Position numbers and translations under genes: made by a program
The notes under the pieces: model-generated
Database searches by the model: none
Told to the model about the DNA's origin: nothing
Seen by the model: only the letters and a program-made list of their open reading frames with translations
Shown here: piece after piece, positions 26,067 to 34,505 of the stretch
Layout of the letters: every line of letters begins with the position of its first letter
How positions within the stretch are numbered: the first letter of the stretch is position 1
Assembly: GCF_026410085.1 (NCBI RefSeq)
Contig: NZ_CP112866.1
Span: 3,409,001 to 3,473,000, forward strand
Direction of reading: 5' to 3'
Length of the DNA: 64,000 nucleotides
Source: Pseudomonas quebecensis
Lineage (GTDB): Bacteria; Pseudomonadota; Gammaproteobacteria; Pseudomonadales; Pseudomonadaceae

Positions 26067-27797
26067 GTGTTCGCCAACCTGCTGATCATTCTGGCGTCAT
26101 CCCTGGTGGTGATTGCCCTGTTTCGCCGGCTGCGGCTGCCGCCCGTGCTGGGCTATCTGTGCGTGGGCCTGGCCGTGGGGCCCACCGCGCTCGATTGGGT
26201 CAACGACAGCGAAGAGCTGCCGGACCTCGCTGAGCTGGGCGTGGTGTTTCTGCTGTTTTCCCTGGGCCTGGAATTTTCCCTGACCAAAATGCTTGCCCTT
26301 CGCCATGTAGTGTTCGGCCTGGGCAGCCTGCAGGTACTGGGTTGCGGCGTGCTGCTGGGGGCGACCTTGATGGCGCTGGGGGTAGCGCCGGGCATTGCGC
26401 TGTTGCTCGGCGCGGGGCTGGCGCTGTCGTCCACGGCCATTGTCAGTAAGGAGCTGAGCAGTCTTGGCGAAATTTTCAGCAGTCATGGCCAGAATGCGAT
26501 TGGTGTGCTGCTGTTTCAGGACGTGGTCGCGGTACTGCTGCTGACCCTGGTGCCGGTGTTCGCCGGCAGCAGTGACCAGGCCTGGTACGTGGCGTTGCCG
26601 TTGACCCTGGGCAAGACCGTGGTGTTGTTCTTCGGCCTGCTGCTCGCCAGCCGTTGGCTGCTGCCGCGTCTGTTCCATGAAGTGGCCGCGTCGCACTCGG
26701 CGGAGCTGTTCGTATTGCTGGCCTTGGTGATCGTGCTGCTGACCGCCTGGCTGACTCACCTGCTCGGCCTCTCCCCTGCCCTCGGTGCGTTCCTGGCCGG
26801 GATGCTGTTGGGCGAAAGCCATTACCGCCATCAGATCGAAGCGGATATTCGACCGTTTCGCGACATCCTGCTGGGCTTGTTTTTTGTCAGCATCGGCATG
26901 CTCATCGACCTGCAGCTGTTCGTCAGCCACAGCCTGCTGATCCTCGGCATGACCCTTACGCTGATGCTGATCAAGGGCTGTGTGGTGGCCGTGCTGGTCA
27001 AACTGCGCGGCAGCGATGTGGAAACCGCCTGGCGCAGCGGCCTGGCCCTGGCCCAGGGCGGTGAATTCTGCTTCGCCCTGATGGCGCAGATGCAACAGAG
27101 CCAATTGATCCCGCAGCAATTCAACGGCCTGCTGCTCGCCGCGACATTCTGCTCGATGCTCCTGACCCCTTTGCTGCTGCGCGCCGCCCCGGCGATCGCC
27201 CTGCGCCTGCACCGCAAACCCAATCAACAGGTGCAACTGGAGACCATCACCGCGCTCAATGCGCAGCTGCGCAACCATGCCGTGATCTGCGGTTACGGCC
27301 GTGTCGGCCAATCCATCGGGCGCTTTCTGCGGCGCGAGCAACAGGCATTCATCGCGCTGGATGACGACCCGGAACGGGTGCAGGAAGTGGCGACCGAAGA
27401 CAGCAGCGTGCACTACGGCGACTGCCGGCGCGGTGCCCTGCTCAGCGCCGTGGGCGTGGAGCGCGCGCGATTGGTGGTGATAGCCGTGGATAACAGTGAT
27501 GTCGCGCTGGTAGTACTCAAAGAGGCGCGCCGCATCAACGCCCAGGTGCCGATCCTGGTGCGCACCCGCGACGATAGCCAGTGGGCCGAACTGAAGGCCG
27601 CGGGCGCCACTGAAGTGGTGCCCGAGCTATTGGAATCGAGCCTGATGCTGGCCGCCCACGCCTTGCTCCTGCTGGGCCTGCCGGACCAACAAGTGCAGGC
27701 GCGGGTCGACGAAGTCCGGCAGAACCGCTATCGCCTGCTGCACGGTTTTCACACGCCGCCCAGCGACAACGACGAGGCGCCGATCAATCCTGACTGA
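26067..27797 (+). CDS. Monovalent cation:proton antiporter-2 family protein (KefB/YbaL type)
   Basis: A 576-residue CPA2 antiporter: about 12 membrane helices (residues 1-375), with LSLGLEFSLTKM and LGAFLAGMLLGES, then a cytoplasmic TrkA-N (RCK) domain starting near 400 with the NAD loop ICGYGRVGQSIGRFLR. It exchanges K+ (or Na+) for H+, gated by nucleotide or glutathione adducts in KefB/C relatives. The GTG at 26067, preceded by GGAGAGG, is chosen as start. Its 3' end overlaps amtB convergently by 14 bp. Confidence 0.88.
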   Translation: MFANLLIILASSLVVIALFRRLRLPPVLGYLCVGLAVGPTALDWVNDSEELPDLAELGVVFLLFSLGLEFSLTKMLALRHVVFGLGSLQVLGCGVLLGATLMALGVAPGIALLLGAGLALSSTAIVSKELSSLGEIFSSHGQNAIGVLLFQDVVAVLLLTLVPVFAGSSDQAWYVALPLTLGKTVVLFFGLLLASRWLLPRLFHEVAASHSAELFVLLALVIVLLTAWLTHLLGLSPALGAFLAGMLLGESHYRHQIEADIRPFRDILLGLFFVSIGMLIDLQLFVSHSLLILGMTLTLMLIKGCVVAVLVKLRGSDVETAWRSGLALAQGGEFCFALMAQMQQSQLIPQQFNGLLLAATFCSMLLTPLLLRAAPAIALRLHRKPNQQVQLETITALNAQLRNHAVICGYGRVGQSIGRFLRREQQAFIALDDDPERVQEVATEDSSVHYGDCRRGALLSAVGVERARLVVIAVDNSDVALVVLKEARRINAQVPILVRTRDDSQWAELKAAGATEVVPELLESSLMLAAHALLLLGLPDQQVQARVDEVRQNRYRLLHGFHTPPSDNDEAPINPD

Positions 27798-28992
27798 CCG
27801 CGCCGATCTTGTGGATCGACAAGTCCGCGCCGTAGTACTCCTGCTCCTGGCTCAGCCGCAACCCGTGCACGCGCTTGATCGTGCCATACACCACTAGCCC
27901 GCCGCCGAACGCCACGGCCACACCGAGGGCGGTGCCGATCAACTGGCTGATCAGGCTCACGCCGCCCAATCCGCCAAGAACCGTCTGACCAAAGAGCCCG
28001 CAGGCAATGCCGCCCCACACGCCGCAAAGGCCGTGCAGCGGCCACACGCCCAGCACATCGTCGATCTTCCAGCGATCCTGGGCGGCGATAAAGCACCACA
28101 CGAACAAACCACCGGCCACCACGCCGGTGACCAATGCGCCTACCGGGTGCATCAGGTCGGAACCGGCGCAGATCGCCACCAAACCGGCCAGTGGCCCGTT
28201 ATGCAGAAAACCGGGGTCGTTGCGACCGATCACCAGCGCGGCGACGGTGCCGCCCACCATAGCCATCAGCGAGTTGACCGCCACCAGGCCGCTGACGCCG
28301 TCCAGGGTCTGGGCGCTCATCACGTTGAAGCCGAACCAGCCGACGATCAGGATCCACGAACCCAATGCCAGGAACGGAATGCTCGACGGCGCGAACGCCA
28401 CCAGCCGCCCCTCGCGGTAGCGACCGTTGCGCGGCCCCAGCAGCAACACCGCCGCAAGCGCCAGCCAGCCGCCCGTGGCGTGCACCACCACCGAGCCGGC
28501 GAAGTCGTGGAAACTGGCACCGAAAGAGGCCAGCAACCAGGCCTGCAGGCCGAAATTGCCGTTCCAGACAAGCCCCTCGAAAAACGGATAGATAAAAGCC
28601 ACGATCAACGCGGTGGCGCACAACTGCGGCGCGAACCTGGCCCGCTCGGCAATGCCCCCGGAGATGATCGCCGGAATCGCCGCGGCAAACGTCAGCAGAA
28701 AAAAGAACTTCACCAGGCCGTAGCCATGATCGGCACTGATCACCGCCGCCGGTTGCAGGAAGCTCACACCGTAGGAGATCCAATAGCCTATAAAGAAATA
28801 CGCCAGGGTCGAGATGGCGAAATCGCTGAGGATTTTCGACAGCGCGTTGACCTGGTTTTTCTGCCGCACCGTACCGACTTCCAGGAATGCGAAGCCGGCG
28901 TGCATGGCCAGGACCATGACCGCGCCGATCAGGATAAACAGGGTGTTGGAGCTATGGACCAGGGTGTCCACCGCACGTTGCAGATTGTCCAT
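27784..28992 (-). CDS. amtB: Ammonium transporter
   Basis: A 402-residue Amt-family channel for ammonia/ammonium. The pore residues are present: YPFFEGLVWNGN (recruitment Trp), FHDFAGSVVVHATGG (Asp160 and His168 equivalents) and DDVLGVWPLHGLCGVWGG (His318 equivalent). No N-terminal signal sequence is seen, and no glnK gene accompanies it, unlike the usual glnK-amtB pair. The ATG at 28992 precedes MDNLQRAVDTLV. Confidence 0.93.
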   Translation of the reverse strand: MDNLQRAVDTLVHSSNTLFILIGAVMVLAMHAGFAFLEVGTVRQKNQVNALSKILSDFAISTLAYFFIGYWISYGVSFLQPAAVISADHGYGLVKFFFLLTFAAAIPAIISGGIAERARFAPQLCATALIVAFIYPFFEGLVWNGNFGLQAWLLASFGASFHDFAGSVVVHATGGWLALAAVLLLGPRNGRYREGRLVAFAPSSIPFLALGSWILIVGWFGFNVMSAQTLDGVSGLVAVNSLMAMVGGTVAALVIGRNDPGFLHNGPLAGLVAICAGSDLMHPVGALVTGVVAGGLFVWCFIAAQDRWKIDDVLGVWPLHGLCGVWGGIACGLFGQTVLGGLGGVSLISQLIGTALGVAVAFGGGLVVYGTIKRVHGLRLSQEQEYYGADLSIHKIGAVSQD

Positions 28993-29337
28993 GGAAATTG
29001 GCAGGCCTGTAGTCAGGGCAAAAAGCACCAAAGCGGTTCAAGCCAGAGGTTCGCGCACTAAATTGGCACCACCGGCACCACCCCTCTGAAGGGAGCGTGA
29101 ACCGTTTTAGCGCAGCGAACAGCACAGCAGGCCATTGCCGACAGGGTTTTTCCGCGAGTTGGAGTGTTTTAGGGTAAGGTTTTTCGAGGTTTGCGCCTCG
29201 CCCGCCCGTCTTCAGCGCAGGCCCGGAGCCTGCGCACCAAGGCAAAGCAAAAGCTGTACCAGACAATTGCACTGAACCTTCACCGACGCCGGTGACTCGA
29301 AACCACACGCACCGCTCAGCCAATCACGGAGATACCC
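28993..29337. other. 345-bp intergenic region between divergent amtB and the YqjD-like operon
   Basis: No gene is seen. Towards amtB, the minus strand has TGGTGC and GTGC with GG/GC 12 bp apart (29064-29080), a weak sigma-54-like site about 70 bases before the start. Towards the YqjD-like gene an AlgU-like promoter is visible (29274-29302). The middle part is AT-richer and featureless. Confidence 0.5.
29274..29302 (+). promoter_or_regulatory. Putative AlgU/sigma-E-type promoter
   Basis: GAACCT (29274-29279) and TCGAAA (29297-29302) are separated by 17 bp, close to the AlgU consensus GAACTT-N16/17-TCTGA. The predicted start is about 30 bases before the ATG of the YqjD-like gene. Confidence 0.4.
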
Positions 29338-29652
29338 ATGGCCAGAACCACTGCAAAGACTGCTCAAGAAATACTGATGGCGGATTTTCAAACCCTGGTC
29401 AGCGACACCGAGAAGTTGCTGGACGACACCGCAATCCTCGCCGGCGACCAGGCCGATGAACTGCGCAGCAAGATTCATGAGAGCCTGCTCAAGGCCCGCG
29501 AAACCCTGCAACTGACCGAAGACTCCCTACGCGAGCGCGGCCAGGCGGCGGTGACGGCGACTGAAGATTACGTACAGGCCAACCCCTGGCAGTCGATCGG
29601 CATCGCTGCAGGTGTAGGCTTTCTGATCGGCCTGCTGGCTACAAGGCGCTAA
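29338..29652 (+). CDS. DUF883 (ElaB/YqjD-type) membrane-anchored protein
   Basis: A 104-residue protein with a long amphipathic helix region (TAQEILMADFQTLVSDTEKL onward) and a C-terminal membrane anchor IGIAAGVGFLIGLLATRR. Relatives in E. coli (YqjD, ElaB) are stress-induced inner-membrane proteins that bind ribosomes. First gene of a three-gene operon that ends in a strong terminator. Confidence 0.9.
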   Translation: MARTTAKTAQEILMADFQTLVSDTEKLLDDTAILAGDQADELRSKIHESLLKARETLQLTEDSLRERGQAAVTATEDYVQANPWQSIGIAAGVGFLIGLLATRR

Positions 29653-29655
29653 ATT

Positions 29656-30045
29656 ATGTCTATCGGCGAAAACGGCTCGTCTACGGGCGCAAGTTCTACC
29701 TCACGACGCCTGGGCGCGGCCGTTCTGGGCTTGCTGCACAGCCACGTCGAACTGTTCGGCATCGAGTTGCAGGAGCAGAAAGCCCGCACCGTCAGCCTGC
29801 TGTTGTTTGCGGGCCTGGCCCTGGTGTTTGCGCTGTTGCTGCTGGTGGGGTTGTCGACCCTGGTGATGATTCTGGTGTGGGACACCGGCTATCGTCTGAC
29901 CGGTATCATCTGCCTCTGCGTGTTCTACAGCCTGGCCGCAGCCTTCTGTGGCGTGCGCCTGAAAGCGGCGGTGTTCGATGAGTCCACGCCGTTCCATGCC
30001 ACCCTCGAAGAGTTGGCCAATGACCGGGAGCGCCTGCTGCCATGA
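29656..30045 (+). CDS. YqjE-like membrane protein (phage-holin superfamily fold)
   Basis: A 129-residue inner-membrane protein with two helices (LLFAGLALVFALLLLVGLST, GIICLCVFYSLAAAFCG) preceded by the typical LLHSHVELFGIELQEQK. Labelled a holin-superfamily protein in databases, but the location after a YqjD-like gene identifies the chromosomal YqjE type, not a phage gene. 3 bp after the previous stop, 4-bp overlap with the next gene. Confidence 0.88.
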   Translation: MSIGENGSSTGASSTSRRLGAAVLGLLHSHVELFGIELQEQKARTVSLLLFAGLALVFALLLLVGLSTLVMILVWDTGYRLTGIICLCVFYSLAAAFCGVRLKAAVFDESTPFHATLEELANDRERLLP

Positions 30046-30383
30046 GCCTGACTGAAGTTCCGCAATCCACCACACGGCGGGAAATGCGCAAGGCGTTGAT
30101 TCGCCTGCGCATGGAGATGCACCGCCAGGAAATCCGCCACGAGTCCCATCAACTCCTGGCGCCGCTGCACAAGATGCGCGACATGCGGCATAACTGGCAG
30201 GACAACCTGGGCATCAAGCACGCGCCGCTGTGGGGCATGGCGGCGGTGACGCTGATGGGTTTCTTCACCGGCAAGGGCGCCAAGGGCGGCAGTATCAGCA
30301 GCGTGACACGCCTGGTGCGATTGGGGGCCGGGTTAATCCCTCTGATCAAATTGGCCATGCAGGGCCGCTCGCGCAAACCCTGA
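30042..30383 (+). CDS. Hypothetical protein of the YqjD/YqjE operon
   Basis: A 113-residue basic protein: an N-terminal charged helix (RREMRKALIRLRMEMHRQEI), then a more hydrophobic segment (LWGMAAVTLMGFFTGKGAKG) and RLVRLGAGLIPLIKLAMQG. It occupies the YqjK position but is not clearly homologous. Probably membrane associated. Last gene before the terminator. Confidence 0.75.
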   Translation: MSLTEVPQSTTRREMRKALIRLRMEMHRQEIRHESHQLLAPLHKMRDMRHNWQDNLGIKHAPLWGMAAVTLMGFFTGKGAKGGSISSVTRLVRLGAGLIPLIKLAMQGRSRKP

Positions 30384-30425
30384 GCCGCACCCGCCCGTGC
30401 TGGCTGCATTCTTGCTAACAGAATC

Positions 30426-30461
30426 GGCCCGGCCCTCGTTTTAGAGGGCCGGGCCTTTTTT
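30426..30461 (+). terminator. Strong Rho-independent terminator
   Basis: GGCCCGGCCCTC (30426-30437) pairs perfectly with GAGGGCCGGGCC (30444-30455), with a 6-base loop and TTTTTT directly after. Confidence 0.92.
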
Positions 30462-30485
30462 CGCCGACGCTTCTAAGGAGGCCCC

Positions 30486-31649
30486 GTGATCGACGGGCAA
30501 CCGCTCGCCTGTTTCCAGCCTTTCATCGACACCGCCACCGGCCGCATCGCCGGCGTGGAAGCCCTCGGCCGCCTGCGCCTGGCGGATGGTCGCCTGCAGT
30601 CGGTGGGCCCGCTGTTCGCCGATCCGCGCACGCCGGGTGTGGCCTTGCGGCGCCTTGACCGACAACTGCGCGACAACGCCCTGAGCCGCCTGCATGAAGC
30701 GCCTGAGGACTGGTTCCTGAGCCTGAATATCTCGCCGCGCTGGATCAATCGCCTGCGTGCCGGCCAGCCGCTGCCGAGCTTGAAACAGATCCACAGCCAC
30801 GGCGTCGACCCACAACGCATCGTGTTCGAGATCACCGAACTGGGTGGCGACATTCAGCGCCTGACAGAGGTGGTGGCGCGTTATCGCGAGGCGGGCGCGC
30901 GCATTGCCATCGATGACTTCGGCGCCGGCTATTCCCAGCTCGACCGGGTACTGGCGTTGCAGCCGGACATTCTCAAGCTGGACATGCGCCTGTTCCAGGA
31001 AGCCGCACGCGGCGGACCGAGCAGCGAGGTGGTACGGGCACTGGCGCAAATGGCGGAAAAGACCGGTTGCTGGATCATCGCCGAAGGTGTGGAGACCGAA
31101 GCGCAGTTGAGCTTTGCCCTGGAGTGCGGTGCCCGTTACGTACAGGGTTACCTGTTCGCCCAGGCGCAGCTGGACTGGTTTGCCGCCGATGCTTTCGTGC
31201 CACGTTTTGCGCAACTGCGCGGCGCCTACGTCAAGCAGAAACTGGCGGAGCGCGCGCGCATCATGCAGTTGCGCCAGCAAATGGCCGAGTTGATGAATAT
31301 TCTGCAGCACTGGGCCCTGGCCGAGGCGCCGCTGAGTCAATTACCGCAATTGCCGGCGTTCCCGTGGTTGCTGCGCTTTTATCAGTGCGATCCTCATGGC
31401 ACCCAGCTGACGCCCAACTTTGAGTGGCGCCAGGACGCCTGGCAGGCCGACAGCCGCTACCTGGGCCACAACTGGTCGTGGCGCCCGTACTTTTACCATT
31501 TGCTCGCCGAGGGCTGGGAGGAGCGCCGCCTGACGCTGTCTTCGACCTACCGCGATGCCACGACCAACCAGTACTGCCTCACCGCCGGACAATTCTTCGA
31601 TCACGGTCAGCGCTTGCTGTTAATCGATATCGACGCCGCCGGCCTGTAG
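30486..31649 (+). CDS. EAL-domain protein with C-terminal PAS/Cache-like domain
   Basis: A 387-residue cytoplasmic protein. The EAL domain (residues 1-240) keeps the catalytic set: E25-A26-L27 in [53 protein letters not shown] and VQGYLF, so c-di-GMP phosphodiesterase activity is likely. The C-terminal part (about 290-385: [34 protein letters not shown]) resembles the YkuI-type PAS/Cache sensor domain. Start is GTG at 30486 with AAGGAGG. No membrane helix. Located 72 bp before dgt. Confidence 0.87.
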   Translation: MIDGQPLACFQPFIDTATGRIAGVEALGRLRLADGRLQSVGPLFADPRTPGVALRRLDRQLRDNALSRLHEAPEDWFLSLNISPRWINRLRAGQPLPSLKQIHSHGVDPQRIVFEITELGGDIQRLTEVVARYREAGARIAIDDFGAGYSQLDRVLALQPDILKLDMRLFQEAARGGPSSEVVRALAQMAEKTGCWIIAEGVETEAQLSFALECGARYVQGYLFAQAQLDWFAADAFVPRFAQLRGAYVKQKLAERARIMQLRQQMAELMNILQHWALAEAPLSQLPQLPAFPWLLRFYQCDPHGTQLTPNFEWRQDAWQADSRYLGHNWSWRPYFYHLLAEGWEERRLTLSSTYRDATTNQYCLTAGQFFDHGQRLLLIDIDAAGL

Positions 31650-31720
31650 ATTTTCGCTTGCCCCGCCACAGAGGAACCGGGAAGCTGGGAGGGTCATTCA
31701 CCGCACGGAGAGTACCCGCC

Positions 31721-33052
31721 TTGGATTGGCCTACCCTGCTGACCCGCGAACGTCTTGGAAAACCACTGCACAGCCCGGAAGAGTTGGGCCGCAGCCCGTT
31801 TCACAAAGACCACGACCGCATTATTTTCTCCGGCGCGTTTCGCCGCCTGGGCCGCAAGACCCAAGTACACCCCGTATCGAGCAACGATCACATCCACACC
31901 CGGCTGACGCACTCACTGGAAGTCAGCTGCGTCGGCCGCTCCCTGGGCATGCGCGTCGGCGAAACCTTGCGCAGCGCCCTGCCCGACTGGTGCGACCCCA
32001 GCGATCTGGGCATGGTGGTGCAGTCGGCCTGCCTGGCCCATGACATCGGCAACCCGCCGTTCGGGCATTCCGGCGAAGATGCGATTCGCCACTGGTTCCA
32101 GCAGGCCGCCGGACGCGGCTGGCTGGATGACATGAGCAGCGCCGAGCGCAATGACTTCCTCAATTTCGAAGGCAACGCCCAAGGCTTTCGCGTGCTCACT
32201 CAATTGGAATATCACCAGTTCGACGGCGGCACGCGCCTGACATATGCCACCTTGGGCACTTACCTCAAATACCCCTGGACCGCCCGCCACGCCGATTCCC
32301 TGGGCTACAAGAAACACAAGTTCGGCTGCTACCAGAGCGAACTGCCGATTCTGGAGCAAATCGCCCACAAACTTGGCCTGCCGCAATTGGAAGAGCAACG
32401 GTGGGCGCGTCACCCGCTGGTCTATCTGATGGAGGCTGCGGACGACATCTGCTACGCCTTGATCGACCTTGAAGACGGCCTGGAAATGGATTTGCTGGAG
32501 TACGCCGAAGTCGAGTCGCTGCTGCTCGATCTGGTGGGCGACGACCTGCCTCAGACTTATCGTCAATTGGGGCCGCTGGACTCTCGCCGGCGCAAACTGG
32601 CGATCCTGCGCGGCAAGGCCATCGAGCACCTGACCAACGCCGCGGCGCGAGCATTTGTCGAACAGCAGGATGCGTTGCTGGCCGGCACCCTGCCCGGCGA
32701 TCTGGTCGAACATATGCACGGTCCGGCCAAACGCTGCGTGCTGGATGCCAAAGACATGGCGCGCAAGAAGATCTTCCAGGACAAGCGCAAGACATTGCAC
32801 GAGATCGGCGCTTACACCACTCTGGAAATTCTCCTGAATGCGTTCTGCGGGGCGGCACTCGAGCAACATGGCGGGCGCACGCCGTCGTTCAAGAACCGGC
32901 GCATTCTCGACCTGCTGGGCAATAACGCCCCGAATCCGGCGTGGTCGCTGCACACTTCGTTCCTGCGCATGATCGACTTTATCGCCGGCATGACCGACAG
33001 CTATGCCACCGAGATGGCGCGAGAAATGACCGGGCGTTCGAGCCCTCAATAA
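31721..33052 (+). CDS. dgt: Deoxyguanosinetriphosphate triphosphohydrolase (dGTPase-like)
   Basis: A 443-residue HD-domain enzyme that splits dNTPs into nucleoside and triphosphate. Motifs are [13 protein letters not shown], the H...HD metal site in THSLEV and [17 protein letters not shown], and [17 protein letters not shown]. The start is taken as TTG at 31721 ([20 protein letters not shown]), preceded by CGGAGAG; no ATG gives a plausible N-terminus. Confidence 0.92.
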   Translation: MDWPTLLTRERLGKPLHSPEELGRSPFHKDHDRIIFSGAFRRLGRKTQVHPVSSNDHIHTRLTHSLEVSCVGRSLGMRVGETLRSALPDWCDPSDLGMVVQSACLAHDIGNPPFGHSGEDAIRHWFQQAAGRGWLDDMSSAERNDFLNFEGNAQGFRVLTQLEYHQFDGGTRLTYATLGTYLKYPWTARHADSLGYKKHKFGCYQSELPILEQIAHKLGLPQLEEQRWARHPLVYLMEAADDICYALIDLEDGLEMDLLEYAEVESLLLDLVGDDLPQTYRQLGPLDSRRRKLAILRGKAIEHLTNAAARAFVEQQDALLAGTLPGDLVEHMHGPAKRCVLDAKDMARKKIFQDKRKTLHEIGAYTTLEILLNAFCGAALEQHGGRTPSFKNRRILDLLGNNAPNPAWSLHTSFLRMIDFIAGMTDSYATEMAREMTGRSSPQ

Positions 33053-33225
33053 TCATGCCCCACCAAGCCGCCTGCTCCCCGACCAGAATCTGCCTACGAC
33101 GGGAACAGAGCGGCCTGATCGAATTCGCACAGCCCCTCGAAGAATAATCGCTCACGCTTCGGGCATATTGTTACCAACTGTTCCTACATGCCCCCCTTCG
33201 ACGCTCGACTCATCGTGTACTTTTT

Positions 33226-33621
33226 ATGCCCAGTCACTCTCTTAGCATCCTGTTGGTGGAGGACCATCCCTTTCAATTGATCGCCGCCCAGTGTTTGCTG
33301 CGCAGTTTCGGCTTCGAACGGCTGACCCCGGCCGAAAACGCCGCCCAGGCGATCCATTTGATGACGCTGGCCGAAAAGCCCTTCGATATTTTGCTGTGCG
33401 ACCAATGCCTGCCTGACCTGCCGGGCCTCGAGCTGATTGAAATCGCCAGCCAGCAGCGCCTGATCGGCGCCGCGATCCTGCTCAGCGGACTGCCCGCAAC
33501 AGAACTGGCAACGTTGTACGACCAGGCACGACAGCGCGGCCTGCCGTTACTGGGCTACTTGCCAAAACCATTGAACAAGGACGAACTTACACATTTAATC
33601 AAGGCCCTGCCAAAGTTATAA
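33226..33621 (+). CDS. Single-domain response regulator receiver
   Basis: A 131-residue CheY-like receiver with no output domain. Acidic pair E12-D13, phospho-acceptor D59 in LLCDQCLPDLPG, S87 and K114 in YLPKPL are all in place, so it should be phosphorylated. It lies 257 bp upstream of a BvgA-like regulator and a BvgS-like kinase on the same strand and may be a phosphate sink or relay for that kinase; this is inference. Confidence 0.88.
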   Translation: MPSHSLSILLVEDHPFQLIAAQCLLRSFGFERLTPAENAAQAIHLMTLAEKPFDILLCDQCLPDLPGLELIEIASQQRLIGAAILLSGLPATELATLYDQARQRGLPLLGYLPKPLNKDELTHLIKALPKL

Positions 33622-33649
33622 ATGTAGGACTAAAAACATATAAACCCGT

Positions 33650-33661
33650 GGAAAATTTTCC
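33650..33661. promoter_or_regulatory. 12-bp palindrome upstream of the BvgA-like gene
   Basis: GGAAAATTTTCC is a perfect palindrome in the 257-bp gap. A second inverted repeat, AGGAA-TT-TTCCT, lies at 33775-33786, about 93 bases before the start codon. They share GGAA/TTCC half-sites and could be binding sites for a dimeric regulator. Confidence 0.4.
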
Positions 33662-33878
33662 GCAGCGCAGCCTTGAAACACCTGGCGCCAAGATTTCGCC
33701 TGGCGATCTACGAAATCCGCTTATCTCCCTTCACCAAGCCTGAGCAACCGGTAGGCCTTTACCTTTTTTAATGTAGGAATTTTCCTGTTTTATATCTAGC
33801 CACCCCAGGCTTCATGCTCCTCGCTCCGCTTCTGAGCTAATGTGCCCGCTTTATTTGCACCTGCATGGAAATGTAATC

Positions 33879-34505
33879 ATGAACACAGTTTTTATTATTG
33901 ATGACCATCCGGTTATAAGGCTTGCCATCCGAATGTTGTTGGAACATGAGGGCTACAAAGTAGTGGGCGAAACGGACAACGGATGCGATGCCATACAAAT
34001 GGTCCGCGAATGCTTGCCGGACCTTATCATCCTGGATATCAGCATTCCGAAGCTCGATGGCCTTGAAGTGCTGTGCCGTTTCAACGCCATGAATACCTCG
34101 ATGAAGACCCTGGTGCTCACGGCCCAGTCGCCCACACTGTTCGCTACCCGCTGCATGCGCTCCGGCGCCGATGGGTATGTCTGCAAGGAAGGCGACCTGA
34201 GCGAATTGCTCAGTGCCATCCGTGCCGTATTGTCGGGCTACAACTACTTCCCCAGTCAGGCCTTGAACGGCAATGGCGCGGATGCCGAAGTATCCAAGGA
34301 ACTTGAACTGTTCAAAGCGGTAAATGATCGGGAGCTGATGGTATTGCAACTTTTTGCACAAGGCCGCACCAACAAGGAAATTGCCAAAGGCATGTTCCTC
34401 AGCAATAAAACAGTAAGCACTTATAAGAAAAGGCTGATGCAGAAACTTCAAGCCAAGTCCTTGGTAGAACTTATCGAGATGGCAAAACGAAACGCGTTAG
34501 TGTGA
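33879..34505 (+). CDS. BvgA-like response regulator (LuxR-type output)
   Basis: A 208-residue NarL/FixJ-family regulator. The receiver (1-120) has D8-D9, D53 in ILDISIPKLDG and K103; the C-terminal helix-turn-helix (145-205) contains RELMVLQLFAQGRTNKEIAK and LSNKTVSTYKKRLMQKL. Start ATG at 33879 begins MNTVFIIDDHPV. Its stop overlaps the GTG of the kinase gene, the classical bvgAS-like arrangement. Targets are unknown. Confidence 0.9.
   Translation: MNTVFIIDDHPVIRLAIRMLLEHEGYKVVGETDNGCDAIQMVRECLPDLIILDISIPKLDGLEVLCRFNAMNTSMKTLVLTAQSPTLFATRCMRSGADGYVCKEGDLSELLSAIRAVLSGYNYFPSQALNGNGADAEVSKELELFKAVNDRELMVLQLFAQGRTNKEIAKGMFLSNKTVSTYKKRLMQKLQAKSLVELIEMAKRNALV

Noticed and set aside
29656..30045. 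Prophage remnant suggested by a holin-superfamily protein
   Set aside because: The gene sits in the conserved YqjD/YqjE operon and no other phage gene is nearby.
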